NCBI GenBank assembly: GCA_012845835.1
Contig: JABAKD010000005.1
Location: 1,027,075 to 1,091,074 of the forward strand
Length of the DNA: 64,000 nt
Source of the DNA: Undaria pinnatifida
Taxonomy: Eukaryota; Sar; Phaeophyceae; Laminariales; Alariaceae
Reading direction: 5' to 3'
Each line of letters opens with the position of its first letter. Position 1 is the first letter of the stretch. A program made the translations under genes and the position numbers. The notes below the pieces were generated by a model. The model did not search any database. It was not told the origin of the DNA and saw only the letters and a program-made list of their open reading frames with translations. Below are positions 1 through 11,900 of this stretch, piece by piece.

Positions 1-412
1 GTGTACTCTTTTACTAACTCCGTGTACACAGCAAGCAGCAGCGCGTAATCGCAATCCTATTCAGCACACGTGTACTCTGTGGTGCATGATATTTAATGAA
101 TAATGTTCGAGGACGTCAGCCGTGAGTTCGACAAATTTCAGGTCAATACTCATCTTTTTTGCAAGCTGCGTTGTTGGTACTCGTAGTATACTACTTCGAA
201 GTATATGGGTGAGTTTTTATTGGGAGGTGTCCTCTTGTCTACGTACAGGTACCTGGTATCCTGGTATTGCTGTTCAACATACGTGCCATATTTCAAATCT
301 CGACCACATCATCGAAATGATCTGACTCGACTACTTGTACAACAGCAGCATTATTCCAGTCAACCGTATAATAGCAACCGTACACTCTGCAGTTGGCATT
401 GGCAGAACTCAC

Positions 413-708
413 ACAGCCTTGTCTTCTTCCACGAGCCCCGCCTCGATCTCGTACGGGTCCACCCTAGCCTCCTCAGCCAATACACCCGACTTTGAAACCA
501 TCATCAGAGGAGCTCGGCACCTTCCCTGCTCCTTCGGACAGCGCGGCCTCCCAGCTCTGAGACGCGTTGCAGCAGCATTGCCATTGCTGTTTTTGCTGCC
601 GACGGGAACGCCTGCTCGTTGCACGGCCGCTGGTGCGAGCCCTGTGAAGCCCTGGGTGGTCGGCAGGCACAAGCCAGCCACCAGGAGCGGCACGAGAACT
701 CTACGCAT
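413..708 (-). CDS. First exon of a plastid-targeted protein (partial; rest lies left of the window)
   Basis: Read on the minus strand from an ATG at 708. The first 20 residues form a short hydrophobic signal peptide (MRRVLVPLLVAGLCLPTTQG), followed at once by Phe and a basic, Ser/Ala-rich stretch (FTGLAPAAVQRAG). This is the ASAFAP-type signal that routes proteins into plastids of red-algal secondary origin. The mature part starts around residue 60 and ends acidic (EARVDPYEIEAGLVEEDKA). The donor reads GT/GTGAGT, so the exon would end at 413 in phase 2. An alternative ATG nine codons upstream (735) would put charged residues before the signal peptide and is less likely. No following exon is convincing in 1-412, so the intron probably runs off the left edge. 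The enzyme or complex is not recognisable from this N-terminus. It is divergent with the next gene, 177 bases away. Confidence 0.66.
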
Positions 709-885
709 GTCTTTTGTGAGTCCTGTGAGCAACAAACCCGGTCCCTCGTAGTCATGCCATCATAAACATGTCAGGGAGTTATAGAGATAAAGTGCTGGTT
801 TTCGACCAAGGGGCCATGTCGACCCAGCCTGATCATGAACCCAGCCTCTGGGTGGGCCACCTTGCAACACACATAGACGGTAATC
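709..885. promoter_or_regulatory. Shared intergenic promoter between two divergent plastid-protein genes
   Basis: These 177 bases separate the start codons of two head-to-head genes whose products both carry plastid-targeting presequences. The region must hold both 5' UTRs and core promoters. No clear TATA box or named operator was seen. Co-regulation is inferred from the arrangement. Confidence 0.45.
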
Positions 886-3800
886 ATGAGGCTGTTGGTA
901 TGCGTACTGGGCGTTTTCGCGGGTGGCCTTGCAAAATTCTCGACAGCCTTCCTCGTACCGACGTGCTCGCCTAGTGCATTGCGGCCCGGCACGGGCAGAG
1001 CTTCGCTGCGAGCGGAGGCGACAGGGTCAGCCTCGCCAGGGTCAAGCGATGACCAATGTCCGGGCTACCCTCGGTGCAGTGGGGAGTACCGCGAGAAGGG
1101 GTGCGATGGTACAGGGAGGTAAGGTGTATTCTGCCTGAAAATGAACCAGTCTCTATCCCCCCTCGGCTTTTCAAGCAATGAGGAGCATGCTCTCGGTGTT
1201 CATTCATGATTGAACTTGCACCCACATCTATATTTAGTGGATAAACTACTTGAAATTTGACTGGGATAACTAACTGCTCGCATCGCTGTGATTGTAGGAA
1301 AAGAGAGTGCAGCGTTGGGCAGCGTTGTGCCAATACAGCAGTACACGAGTACGGTCGTACCGGTTCTACTCTAATAATACATCGTCATGGTGCGGGGGAG
1401 TCGCACGCCGTACAAATGGTATATTGCGAGTACCAACAACGCAGCTTGCAAAGATGAGTATTGACCTGAAATTCGTCAAACTCACGGCTGACGTCCTTGA
1501 AAATTAGTTATAAAATGGTATGCTATCATGATCATACTTTGCCCCGACAACCCTGGCTGCTATCCTGTATCTACTTGTAGCCGATGCAGGAGTGGGCATT
1601 GAGGTTTCGACGGGCTTTCCCTCCGAAGTCCCGACTTGGGGTCAAACACAAGCGCAACACGCGCCCCAGGTTCAATTATCCAACCAATTGGACGACGTGA
1701 CGTACAGTATTTTTTATAGTCAAATTCACAATGGAGCAGTGCGGCAGCAGTAAAGTACACATAAAGCGGTGCAGCAGCGGTGTTCGGTTACGATCGTGTT
1801 TTGGTACACCCTTGGCAGGCGGTAGCGCTGGGTTGCACAGGTGCTGCGTGCCTGTAATGACTGCGTAGTGCGCCTATCCACTATAAGCCGGCATTGTCGT
1901 AACAGACTAAACTATCAACTCGCTTGGGCTATGAATAGTTACTTGCCCCGTTGCTTGCGCGGAGGCTGGATGCTGGGGGCTATACTGGTAGTTAGCTTCC
2001 AAGAGTGTTTCCCCCTTTCAACTGGCGACGCCTCCGAGATTTGAAGCCAACCATATCGCGAAGGGGGCGCTTGGGCTTGGACTGAATAGGGACTCTGTAG
2101 CGCTTGTGTGCGGTTGCCACTGAACGTTGATCACGACAATAGGCTTACGTTGCCTGCCGGTATACCTTAACAACAAGCGGTATCGTACCGCCGTGTCTGT
2201 ACCGGAAACCCAGAGGGAATGTACCAGGTTACCAGGTGTACGCAGTCCGTACGGGCGTACAGCAGTAGTGTACCGGTAGTGCTGGCCTGTCATCAAAGGT
2301 CTCTTCATCAGTCTGATATCAAGTAGTGACAAATGTGTCGCCTCCTAAAATATTACCAGGTGCACAGCAGTAGCATTCTTGTAAGGTATGGAGCGGTAAC
2401 GGCGTGGCCCGATTTTGTTTTTTCTCTGGCGGTGCAGGATTTCGGGGGGCGTCGGCGCGTTGCTACCGTGGTTACCGGTCAAGGCTTACCGGCCTTGTCC
2501 GTCGTTCGTCGAGGCAAAGTATAAGTACACCCGCCAAGGACAGAGCTTAAACGAGGTGAGCATTGATCCTTTTTTGTTGTTTTGCTCATCCCGTATATTA
2601 CCTGCGCGCATTTTTTCATTATATTGCTCCCTCCCTAGACGTAACTCAGGCCCGCAGTCACTTAGCAGGCTCTTCTCCTTCCTCCCCACTACGGTACGCG
2701 CCTTCTTGTTGTATCACGAGAATAATGTAGCGCTTTCTTCCCTCGTCGACTCGCGTCGACTTGTCCCTCACACATGCCTAATTTTTGGTGCTGCTGTTCT
2801 CACGTGAACCCATGGCCATAGTCTAGTCCGTGGTCACAGGACAGAAGCTCCAATATGTCTGGGGCTATACGTGGAAGTGTGGTGAGCTAAAGCTTTATTT
2901 TTCCCCATCCGCCGGAGGATGAAAAAAAACAAAAAAAAAAACAAACGGAAGTTCCTTGCAAGGATCGGCTTTTTTCAGCTTGTTTTGTTTATTCGTCGTT
3001 TTACTTTCCAGCTCAACTCACGAGAGATTTGTCGTTTTGTAACCAGTACGACTTCCAATACTAATTTTCAATGCTCAAATGATCTTCTGGACAAACCGTG
3101 ATCACAGGTGTCAACTCTTCTCCCCGCTGATGGTTGTCTTCAGTTTTGAAACGCATAGGGTTCAGCAGTCCTATTGCCCGTCGATTTTCACTGGCCTTTG
3201 CCACAAACTCGCGCTCTCGCGCTTTCGGCGAATGAAGAACACTCATACATAAATGTTATGCGCAGTAAATACACCAGCCAAGAGTCGATCCTCGGCGCTA
3301 TCACCAGCAGGTGGCCGTGTACCGCCCGACCAAATATGCTTGCTGCTCCCTACATACAGCCCACTGCCTGTAACCACGAGTGAGTACCGCTTTAGATTAA
3401 CACAGGTACGGTTCGTGTGCAAGCTCCTTTCAGTGCGTTGGCAATAGGAACAGATCAATACGATATCGCATGATATGCCCAGGCGGTCCTTTCAGGGAGG
3501 TGCTGCGAGCAAGACACAAGTAGCGCACCCTTACACGTACAGCGGCAGGTAGAGATCAAGTTTATATCGAACACAGAAAGACATTGTCATGCATTATCAT
3601 GAGGCACAGATCTCGGACAGGCCATGATCTACTACACTGTAGATTTTCTACAGCAGTAGTAGATGGTCCTGTATCTTCCGAAATGATATGCTGTGCAGGA
3701 TCTGTATACGATGGAGTACGGTGATTCCTGCCATCTTTTGTGTTCGTTAGGGATGATCGTCGGAAGGTTGCCCCGCAGCGTCCCTTAAGGATCTGACGGT

Positions 3801-4407
3801 CGGCACTATTCCTTACTGGAAGCTTAGGACTTTCTGTTGGACGTAGGCTCGTACTGGTATCAATTGCTTTCTCTATGCTAGGTGTGCTTCTTTTGCTAGA
3901 TAAATCGCATTAAATGGATGTGCTACGTACGTACCATGTTTCCCACCGGGTTTGCTCGTTGTTCTTTAAAAAGAAACTTGACGTGTTGTGTGCCGTGGTA
4001 GTTTTGAATGGCGTACTTTATTTTTTCTTGTGGTTATTTTTTTGCCCTCCGATAATATAGCGTAGATGCAGTGCCGATGTGAATTATAATGACACTCAGT
4101 TGTGCCAGATCGTGATCCAATGACCGGCATTGTGTGATACGGTAGACGTGGTTAGGGTGTGTCGGCCTCGTCGCCACAAACTAAGCTGTTCTCGTTCCCC
4201 CCCCCGGAAAAATGTGTTGGTGCACAGGTCGTTTTCGCGCGCCGGGAGGGGACGATGGGTGACATCACAATGGAAGACTCGTTCGGTGCAATGAAGCAGG
4301 ACACAGAGGAGGGTGGAGAGGGCGGGGGGGGAAGCGCCTCCGAGCCGGCGGCGGCAGCAAAACAGGAAGCAATGCCGGATGCGGGGCAAGAGGGCGCTAA
4401 GGAGTGA
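886..4407 (+). CDS. Plastid-targeted Cys-motif protein, 176 residues, three exons
   Basis: The exons are 886-1118, 2438-2555 and 4228-4407 (TGA). Junction 1 is AG/GTAAGG to GCAG/G and rebuilds an Arg codon (phase 2). Junction 2 is GAG/GTGAGC to ACAG/GTC (phase 0). Residues 1-21 are a signal peptide (MRLLVCVLGVFAGGLAKFSTA) cut before Phe22 (FLVP), and a Ser/Arg-rich transit peptide follows to about residue 45. The mature part has Cys at 58, 64 and 73 in the segment CPGYPRCSGEYREKGCDGTG, a Gly-rich turn (ISGGVGA), Trp-Leu-Pro, and a fourth Cys in AYRPCPSFVEAKYKY before TRQGQSLNE. The C-terminus is a low-complexity acidic tail rich in Glu, Gly and Ala. Four Cys in Gly/Pro turns suggest metal binding or redox activity in the stroma, which is inference. 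I do not recognise the family by name. An AATAAA lies at 4645. The two introns (about 1.3 and 1.7 kb) hold repeat fragments at 2580 and 3088. Confidence 0.82.
2580..2790 (-). repeat. Fragment of a second SINE-like family (intron 2 of the Cys-motif gene)
   Basis: The stretch from TCATCCCGTATATTACCTGC to CCTCGTCGACTCGCGTCGAC matches the region 59270-59430 over most of its length, including the shared block TTTCTTCCCTCGTCGACTCG. The copy at 59270 continues into a tRNA-like head on the minus strand; this one lacks the head. Confidence 0.5.
3088..3246 (-). repeat. 5'-truncated, diverged tRNA-derived SINE
   Basis: Contains the SINE tail in reverse: CTGGACAAACCGTGATCACA, then GCATAGGGTTCAGCAGTCC and CTCGCGCTCTCGCGCTTTC. 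These match the full copies at 37208, 43948 and 55017. The tRNA-like head is missing. Confidence 0.6.
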
Positions 4408-5611
4408 GGGGGGGTTGTAGATGGAGAGCGGAGGGGCGGGGGGGCACTCGTTATTTTTCAAGGTCGTAGTCTTGAGAACATAGACCCTCGCATCTGGGCG
4501 GAAATGGAGGGGGGTAGGGTCACTGGTGACAAGTGCATTGCCGTGCTTGGTTTGGCTATGGAAGGATATCAAAAGATCGAAGATCGCAATCTCGATCTCG
4601 ATCCTCGCTCTTCGATGTCGACTTAAAGTCGAGAGATCGGAGAAAATAAATATTGATGTCGATTCCGGGAAAGTCGACAACGTATACTTTAATAGGTCTA
4701 GACTTATTGCCCTTTTGCACTTTTCATGCGGAGAGCTAATGATTAGTACATGCACGCGTCTTGAAAAATGCATGGACCGAAGAGGGAGAATGCTTGAAAA
4801 ACCTTGCCCAGATAGATCAGTCAGACGTGGCTGCCCCAAAAGTACATGTCTGCGCGCGGCCATAGGAGAACGATTTGCGGGAATGTTGTGGACTGTGTCG
4901 GCGTTGTCGAGAGAGAGGCGTATGACTGCTGTAGTTACCATGGGATTTTTACAGGCGGCTATGTCACGCGTATTTCGGGCAGGGTGCGATGGACAGTTCC
5001 TTGTGGTGTGGTAACACTTTCTGGGGCGCTGTTATGTTAATAGCGCTGCTACTGCTACCCGCGGGGATTCGCGTGCCCCGAATACCGAGGATAAGCGCTC
5101 ACAGAACACAATCAAAACATTTCTTGTTATGGTCTAGTACGTGGGAGAAAGGTTCGCGGCAGTGATGCTTGCTCCAAATTTCTAGACGTATAGAAGCTGG
5201 AAAATGCTTGCCCGTAGAAAGGGAGAAGAAGGGTCCGGGCATCGGTTCCAGCCCGTCTACACACCGCGGGACAACTTTGTGTGCGGTTAATTTTCGTTGC
5301 ATGCATCGTCTTCCTGAATCATGGAATATAGTGAACGTCTTGCATTGGTATGAACTCGTTGACATACACTCCCCCTTATCTAATTTTGGATGGTTTTGTC
5401 GCTTAACAATCTAGCGAAGGGTGGTCTTGACTATTTCTCAACTCCCTTGGAACTCCAGCCACGTTTTGGGGGACAGCACACTTTGAATTTTTGTGTGATC
5501 ATGCTTTGCAGTAGTAGTCGTTGTTACCAGAGGTAACATTTTCCAGCTGCACGCACTTTTGTTGGACAGAACTACGTCAAATTTGTGGGGGTAATCTTAC
5601 GCTTAGAAAAA

Positions 5612-5800
5612 AAAGCGAATTCGGCGTCCGCTTCACGAGAGCTAGACAGACAGCTTCTTCACCTGACGGCCTTCATCCGATCGCGTGTCGCTACGAAAAC
5701 TGAAACGGAAAGAAGAAACGCCTACGCACGTTGGATCGGAGATCAACTCGAAGCGCGACACGGCGGTGGGCCCGATCCGCATCCCCTCGAAAACGGCGGT
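5612..5800 (+). CDS. Candidate coding fragment, unknown product
   Basis: An open plus-strand frame gives a charged helical stretch, SASASRELDRQLLHLTAFIR then RSRVATKTETERRNAYARW and IGDQLEARHGGG. Its composition resembles the coding exons elsewhere in the window and not the surrounding DNA. No clear acceptor, donor or start was found, and no family is recognised. It could be a leftover piece of a mobile element or an isolated exon. TATAAA occurs just downstream at about 5850 and may be chance. Confidence 0.25.
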
Positions 5801-6623
5801 ATTTTTCGGGAATCCCTACATCGTAACGGTTTTCCTTTTAGTTGCGAGGGTATAAAATGCGCACATACATTCAATGGTCCCTTTTGAGACTTGAGGGGAG
5901 GACTTGAAAAAAAAAAAATTAACATTTCCGTATCGGCCCCGCGAAGCAGCCCGAGCTGATGGCTTGGATAGGGTGTGTGTCCGAAGGGCGTGTTATCAAA
6001 AATTGAAAAATGGCAGCTGTGAGGACGACCGATAGAATGGTTGAAACTCAACTTTTCAAGCTGCGTGGTACATCTAGTCTATATGTTTTCGTTTATGATT
6101 AGTCTATGGTGTTCGTGACTTAAACCTACGATATTGTAGGTAGATGCACAACCTGCACCCATTAAGCATGTACATTAAATGTTAATTTAGAACTGTTTTT
6201 AGACCCCATTCGATTGTGGCGCTTTAGGTTGCCATAACATCAAAGTATCTGGGCCCCTATTAATAGTCTGCTAATAACGACCGCGGGCTGTCTCTCAAGA
6301 GCTAGCTGCTGATTTTTTTCTATATGACATGATATAAAGCTCGCACCGATATCCCCGAGTGGGACTAGACGATACGGCGAGGGTCTATGGCCGTCATGGC
6401 CGCGGGTACGGCACGAGCGAAGGCTGTTGTTATTTGGGCACCAAAAAGGTTCATAAGTAGGCTCATACTATGCACTATATATATCACCCGCTGACGTCAA
6501 AAGCCTGTGAAAAAATAATAACGTTTGCCGCCGCTCGTCCATCCTGTGTCCTAAAAGCCCCACCCACGAAGCAAAAACGAGTTACTGCATGCAACTCTCC
6601 GGGGCATCAAAATCCAGGGCCAG

Positions 6624-6754
<131 letters not shown>

Positions 6755-7498
6755 TTAACAGGAGACTACGCACGGTAGTGGAAGGTCAACACGACATTAT
6801 ACTGAAATGGGGCGAGATTCAGCTAAAATCATCGTAGTCGGGACATGGTTATCAAGAACCCTCGATGCCCTCGGAAGAAGGATTCCGTGACGCCTCTGTT
6901 ATCTATGTGACGGCTGGGACAAGATTTTCGAAAAACATAGACTAGAAGCCCAACCCTGGTCCTAACCCTGCCTGACCCTAACCTCGACCGACCTGGAAAC
7001 ATGTCGGCATTAAGCGGTATTGGGATGTGACAGTGCGGATTGTTAGTCGACCACTGTGTAGACGCTGTGGACCCACAGTCCTCAACACTAGACTATACTT
7101 ACTTCGACTAACGCATGCGGTGCTACTGTTTTTTTTTTGTCGTCACCAGGACGGTTTCGTTGTGAGATCCGGTCTCGTCCTCGATTGCAGCATGCAAAGT
7201 TGCTGAAGCGACGTCTCCTGGTCACCGCGGACACCACGTGGCGTCGGTTACGTCGTCGCTGTCTTTTGCCGTCAAATGACCGCACGCCCCTCTCCCTCTC
7301 TCCGTGAAAGGCTTTTCGCGCGAATGAGCTTCGAATCCCGTAGGGTTTCAACTGCACCTGGTGGGTCCTACCTAACGTTTTAGGAGAGAAACTGCTTCGA
7401 ATTTGAGTGAACTGGATGTTATGCACCACATCGCAGACCTCGAAACATGGCAAAAACAACAGATGCAACGATTTTATTGCAAGCGATCTGAAAACAAT

Positions 7499-7549
7499 TA
7501 GTCTAGTCTAGACCCTCAGTTACTTATTACTATAGACTAGACTAGACTA
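7499..7549. repeat. TAGTCTA inverted repeat
   Basis: TAGTCTAGTCTA (7499-7510) is followed 22 bases later by TAGACTAGACTA (7533-7544), giving a potential hairpin. Related TAGTCTAG words recur near 8255 and 25325. Confidence 0.6.
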
Positions 7550-8690
7550 TGCATCGACGACTGACTGATGCTATTATATCGTTTTTAAAATAAACAAGCA
7601 ACAAAAAAATACCAGGTATATTATTAATAGGCCATTTTTCGGCTATGTTTTGGTAAATCAGGGACAACTCGTTCGTGTCCCCGGATTCATTTAGTTGTCG
7701 CTCGTGTCACTTGCCGTCACGTCCCGCAATGAATCGTCCCATATTTAATTGCGGTCACGTCACGCGCTAAACTCTGCGGGCACCCACTTACTTACCGTAT
7801 TTGATAGCAGGCGTGGTCTACGGGCTACGAGCCCGAGCCACGACTACGAGCTACGAGTACACCGCATGAATGTATCCCTATAGATCTATCCACAACGTCG
7901 CAACAGGCTGTACAGCTTACAGCCGCAACGCCACACAGGCGGTACGCCATTCGCTAGCGATTCGCTATAGACTATATTACGTGTTCGCAGGATTTATGCG
8001 GATGAAAAGCGAAAGGCAACGAACTTCCCAAACGGCACGGAAACCACCGCGTCCGAGTTGTTACGAGTACGCCTCCCGCTACGACAACGTGCACGACTTC
8101 GAGTGCACACGAATACACGAGTACGATTAGGAGCGCTATACATTGTGCAGCATGCAGTTGCTACAAGAGGCTAGCTTATCTATTCGCAGAATTATTGTGG
8201 GCGAAAAGCAACACAACACCCAAACGGCACTGAAACCGTTATTTTCCATTAGACTAGTCTAGACTACCGCATGCACCCAGTTGCGCCGCTTTTGGCCGCT
8301 ATCGTACTGGCGTACTGCTGTCGTAATTAGCGGGCAAGAAGCAGACAAGCACCACCATCCGTAGTCCGTGCACGAGCATGCTGTTGCTGTGCTCCTACTG
8401 CATGGGACACGAAGCGTGAGATCAAGCACATGCGGTGCGCCGTGTGATACGGAATACCCCTCGGGTACAATTTTTTATTGGTTCAGGGGAACATCAGCAG
8501 CCGACGCCAAGTCAACTTACTACATGTAGTACTTTGCCCAGGCTTCGTCATCGAGCTGATACAAGCAGCAGTCGTTCTAGTTCTGGAAGGCCTGCCGACA
8601 ACTACGTAACAGGCTACGAACGTCGCGAGTAAAGCTTCAAGTGTCCTCAATCAGTGATCGAATTGACAAGTTTATCTCGTTAACATATAA

Positions 8691-8780
8691 ATGTCTTCGA
8701 CCTCGTGTCGGTGCTATGAGGGTGCGGCATGCCCGGCGTCGGCGTCGGGGGCTGAAGACTTCTTCCGAAGCATTCACCCG
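8691..8780 (+). CDS. Exon 1 of the giant gene (start codon exon)
   Basis: Thirty codons from ATG: MSSTSCRCYEGAACPASASG then AEDFFRSIHP, ending CCG/GTGAGC in phase 0. The frame beyond the donor runs into a TGTATG microsatellite that reads as Val-Cys repeats, so coding must stop at the donor. Joining to 9574 in phase 0 gives a smooth continuation (SIHP-GDLSCAITDAV). The start is chosen as the only ATG in this block. Confidence 0.55.
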
Positions 8781-8849
8781 GTGAGCTTCGTTCGTTTTCA
8801 TGGTGTTATTGTATGCGCATGTGCATGTGTATGTGTATGTGTATGCGTA

Positions 8850-8910
<61 letters not shown>

Positions 8911-11900
8911 GTGTAGACTATGTGTATGTGTATTTGTATGTGCGTGTGTATGTATGTGTATGTGTATTTGAATGAGGTTGTATGTGTATGTGTATGTGTA
9001 TTTGAATGTGTCTGTGTATATGTCTTTGTATGTGCGTGTGTATGTGTATGTATACGTGTATTTGTCTACTATGTGTGTCTACAACCTTTTAGCCAATGAC
9101 CCGAAATATATTGGACACCGCCAGATCCCGGCAGTTAGCATATAGAGTTACGTTGCGCTGCGGAATTGCCTTGACTGGACCCACCGCGTGGCAAGCCGCT
9201 GTCCTTCTACTCGCACCACAGGCGCAACCTCGATCGCAATGGTGATCGTTCGTACCATGGGGGGAAAATAAACACTGCTGCATTATTTCAACACTAGTAG
9301 TCTACTCGTATTCATAACAACTGCTGTGAACAAAATGGAAGCTGGAAGACAATACGCAGAGCAGAGACCCTGGAACACCAACCCGGTTTGGCCATCCTCA
9401 TACAGTGGTGATGCTCGTTTGTCTCGGGCGGTAAAAAACGAATACCCGCCACACATTTCTATGCTATTTAAAACGTCCATTCGTGCCGAAATAACTGCAA
9501 ACAAGAGCGTATTTCGGCATGCACCTAGCGCCTCCCCCTACCCCCAACGGAACTGTGTTTGCTTGCTATGAAGGGTGACCTGTCCTGCGCAATCACCGAC
9601 GCCGTCAGCGACTACGTCCGTCTCCGGGGACTAAACAACCTATGCCCGGACGTAAAAAAATGGAGCCCTCCCCCCGGACCGGCAGCCTACCTCGACGCGG
9701 GTCTCCCCAAAATAAGCGGGGATGCTTCTGTCCCTCGTGGGCTGCTTCTGGCCTCTTACCCCCCTGCAACCTCCAAAGGTAATCATGGCGGAGGATTCGG
9801 AAGCACGGCTGGGACGCGTCCCTCCGGCGCCGCTTCCAAGGACAACGATTGTGGGATAAGCGGAAGCGGAAACGAGATGCACTGCTCTGGAACCTCCGAG
9901 AACTATCCTTGCGGGGAAAATAGACGCGGCGGCGGCGGAGGAGGGGGCGGGACGCAAAAGGGGGTGGGAATGGGCCTCAAGCGTTCGAACAGTATTCCCT
10001 CTCCCACGTGGGAGATGAAGGGGCCGGAGGGGTTCAATAGCCAGGTTTTGTCGTTCGACGACGATGCTGCGGCGGAGATGGTGACGGTGTCGGCGGATGC
10101 TGGTACTCGTGAAGACGGGGGGAATCTGGGCAGCGGAAGCGGCTTGGTCAGCCTAGGTGGGTCTTCCCCCAAGAGGTGGTCGTAATGTTGCTGTGCTAAG
10201 GGTCATGCCTAACGAACGCCCCAAAAAAATCAGGAATTGTGGCAAAAAAAACGTGATATTATCACGAATAGTGACGTACGTTTTTGTCCAGAATCCTGAC
10301 TTTGAACAGTAGTGTCGAAAAAATCCATGAAAAGTCTATATTGTCAGGATTGCTGACAAAACGACCGTGGTTTTTTTGTTTGAAAACGGGACGTTTCCGA
10401 ACTTCAAAAATTGATAGAAATCGTGCTTTTTTGGCGTTCGTCAGGAACGACCCTAGCTTTTGGCAAACAGTTCATCGCCAAAAGACCACGATTGGAAAAT
10501 GTTTCATCGCGCAATAGCTCCTGTGCAGTACTCGAGGAGTCCCGAACAATTTGTTCGACAATCGTTGGACAAAAGCATAGTGGCTGAGGAGGAGTCACAA
10601 GCAAACATGGACTGCGGCAGCTGCTTGCTTGCTCTCGACCTCGGCGAGCCCTCTGAAGGGGTGTCGGCCGGTGTTGTGCAAGATTAGATTTACAAGAACG
10701 CGGAGTGTTTGATTGGTATCCGTCGGGAACCTATCCAAAGAAAGCATTAACAAAGTTTTCACTGCTGTAAAGGGAGTTGATGTCGGCCGACAAATTCAAT
10801 ACTACAGCAAAGGCAGTTGGAGTGTGCTGATATATCTGTTGGGAAATGTTTTTGGGCATCTCTCCTGCGATCCTAACACCGGCGCTTGCTGCTAACCGTT
10901 GGAAAAAACTAAAATGACCAGTCTCTACCGCAAATCAAAGACGAAGTAAGTGTCTTTGTGAACCGTCGGCAAAAATGGTTTAGTTATCTACGCTATGCAC
11001 CAAAGTCGACACCCTCTGGAAAATATTGTTTTTGTTAGCTACCCCTAAACGAACCTGGCTGGCGCCCGTCGATTTGAAGCCCTTAACGTACACCTTGGGG
11101 GGAGGTGCGCCGCTACGGTTTGCTGTAGGTGCACAAAAGAAGAAAAAAGCCAGTTAGGATGGCAGTGGGAACAGTCCGTCTCTCGTAGCAATATTAACCT
11201 AGTCTACAAAAAAAGGATTCATGATCGTACTAATATCAATAAGGTGTCACGTACTCTAGTGCCAAGAAACTGATAGTACTGTTCAGAAGATTGGCGTTTT
11301 CGTGCTCGGGTAGGATTTGTTTTCACTGTAAACAAAAAACCGGAAGAATTTCGCCATAACCCCCCCCCCACACACCTTCTCAGCCCATATCACCATTTTC
11401 CTGAGGCAGACGACGACAACAGACAAAATATTGGCAAGTGGTTGGGTACTGAAGTTTTGACGCCAAGCATATAACCAAGATAATTTCACCCACCTCCCCC
11501 CCGCCCCCACTTCCCCCCCCGCCCGTACTCCCCTCTTCCCTCCCCCCAGCACCAACATTCTCTTATTGTAGATAAAAACAACATACAGCAGTTTGACGCA
11601 CATGCTGCACGTAAGAAACATTTTATGCCAAACTTTACCAGAGCATTTTTGCCACAAGCCCCCCCCCCCTCGGCCTTCCGTCATCCCCGCCCCCCCACGT
11701 CCCTCCCCCCCCTTTGGACGTTTTGCTTTCTAAGACAACGTCAACAAACAACACTTTGGCACAAGTCGTGGGGAACTACTGGGATCCCAGTCTTCTCCGG
11801 AGCTGTGCGGAAGAAACGGACGTGATAGCCATACGGGGCAGGTGATCGGGGAGCTCCCCTCGGTAGGCGCGAAGGAGGTAAGGCTGAGAGTGATCCGAGG

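Noticed and set aside
4096..4941. 281-codon open frame on the minus strand
   Set aside because: It overlaps the well-supported last exon of the Cys-motif gene on the other strand, has no splice or family signal, and its composition follows the C/G tracts.
8781..8975. Val-Cys repeat protein continuing exon 1
   Set aside because: It is the TGTATG microsatellite read through the GTGAGC donor.
9076..9242. Possible exon between exons 1 and 2 (MTRNILDTARSRQLAYRVTL)
   Set aside because: It follows TTTTAG and looks protein-like, but its only donor (CAATG/GTGATC) is phase 2 and cannot join exon 2 in frame, whereas exon 1 joins exon 2 directly.
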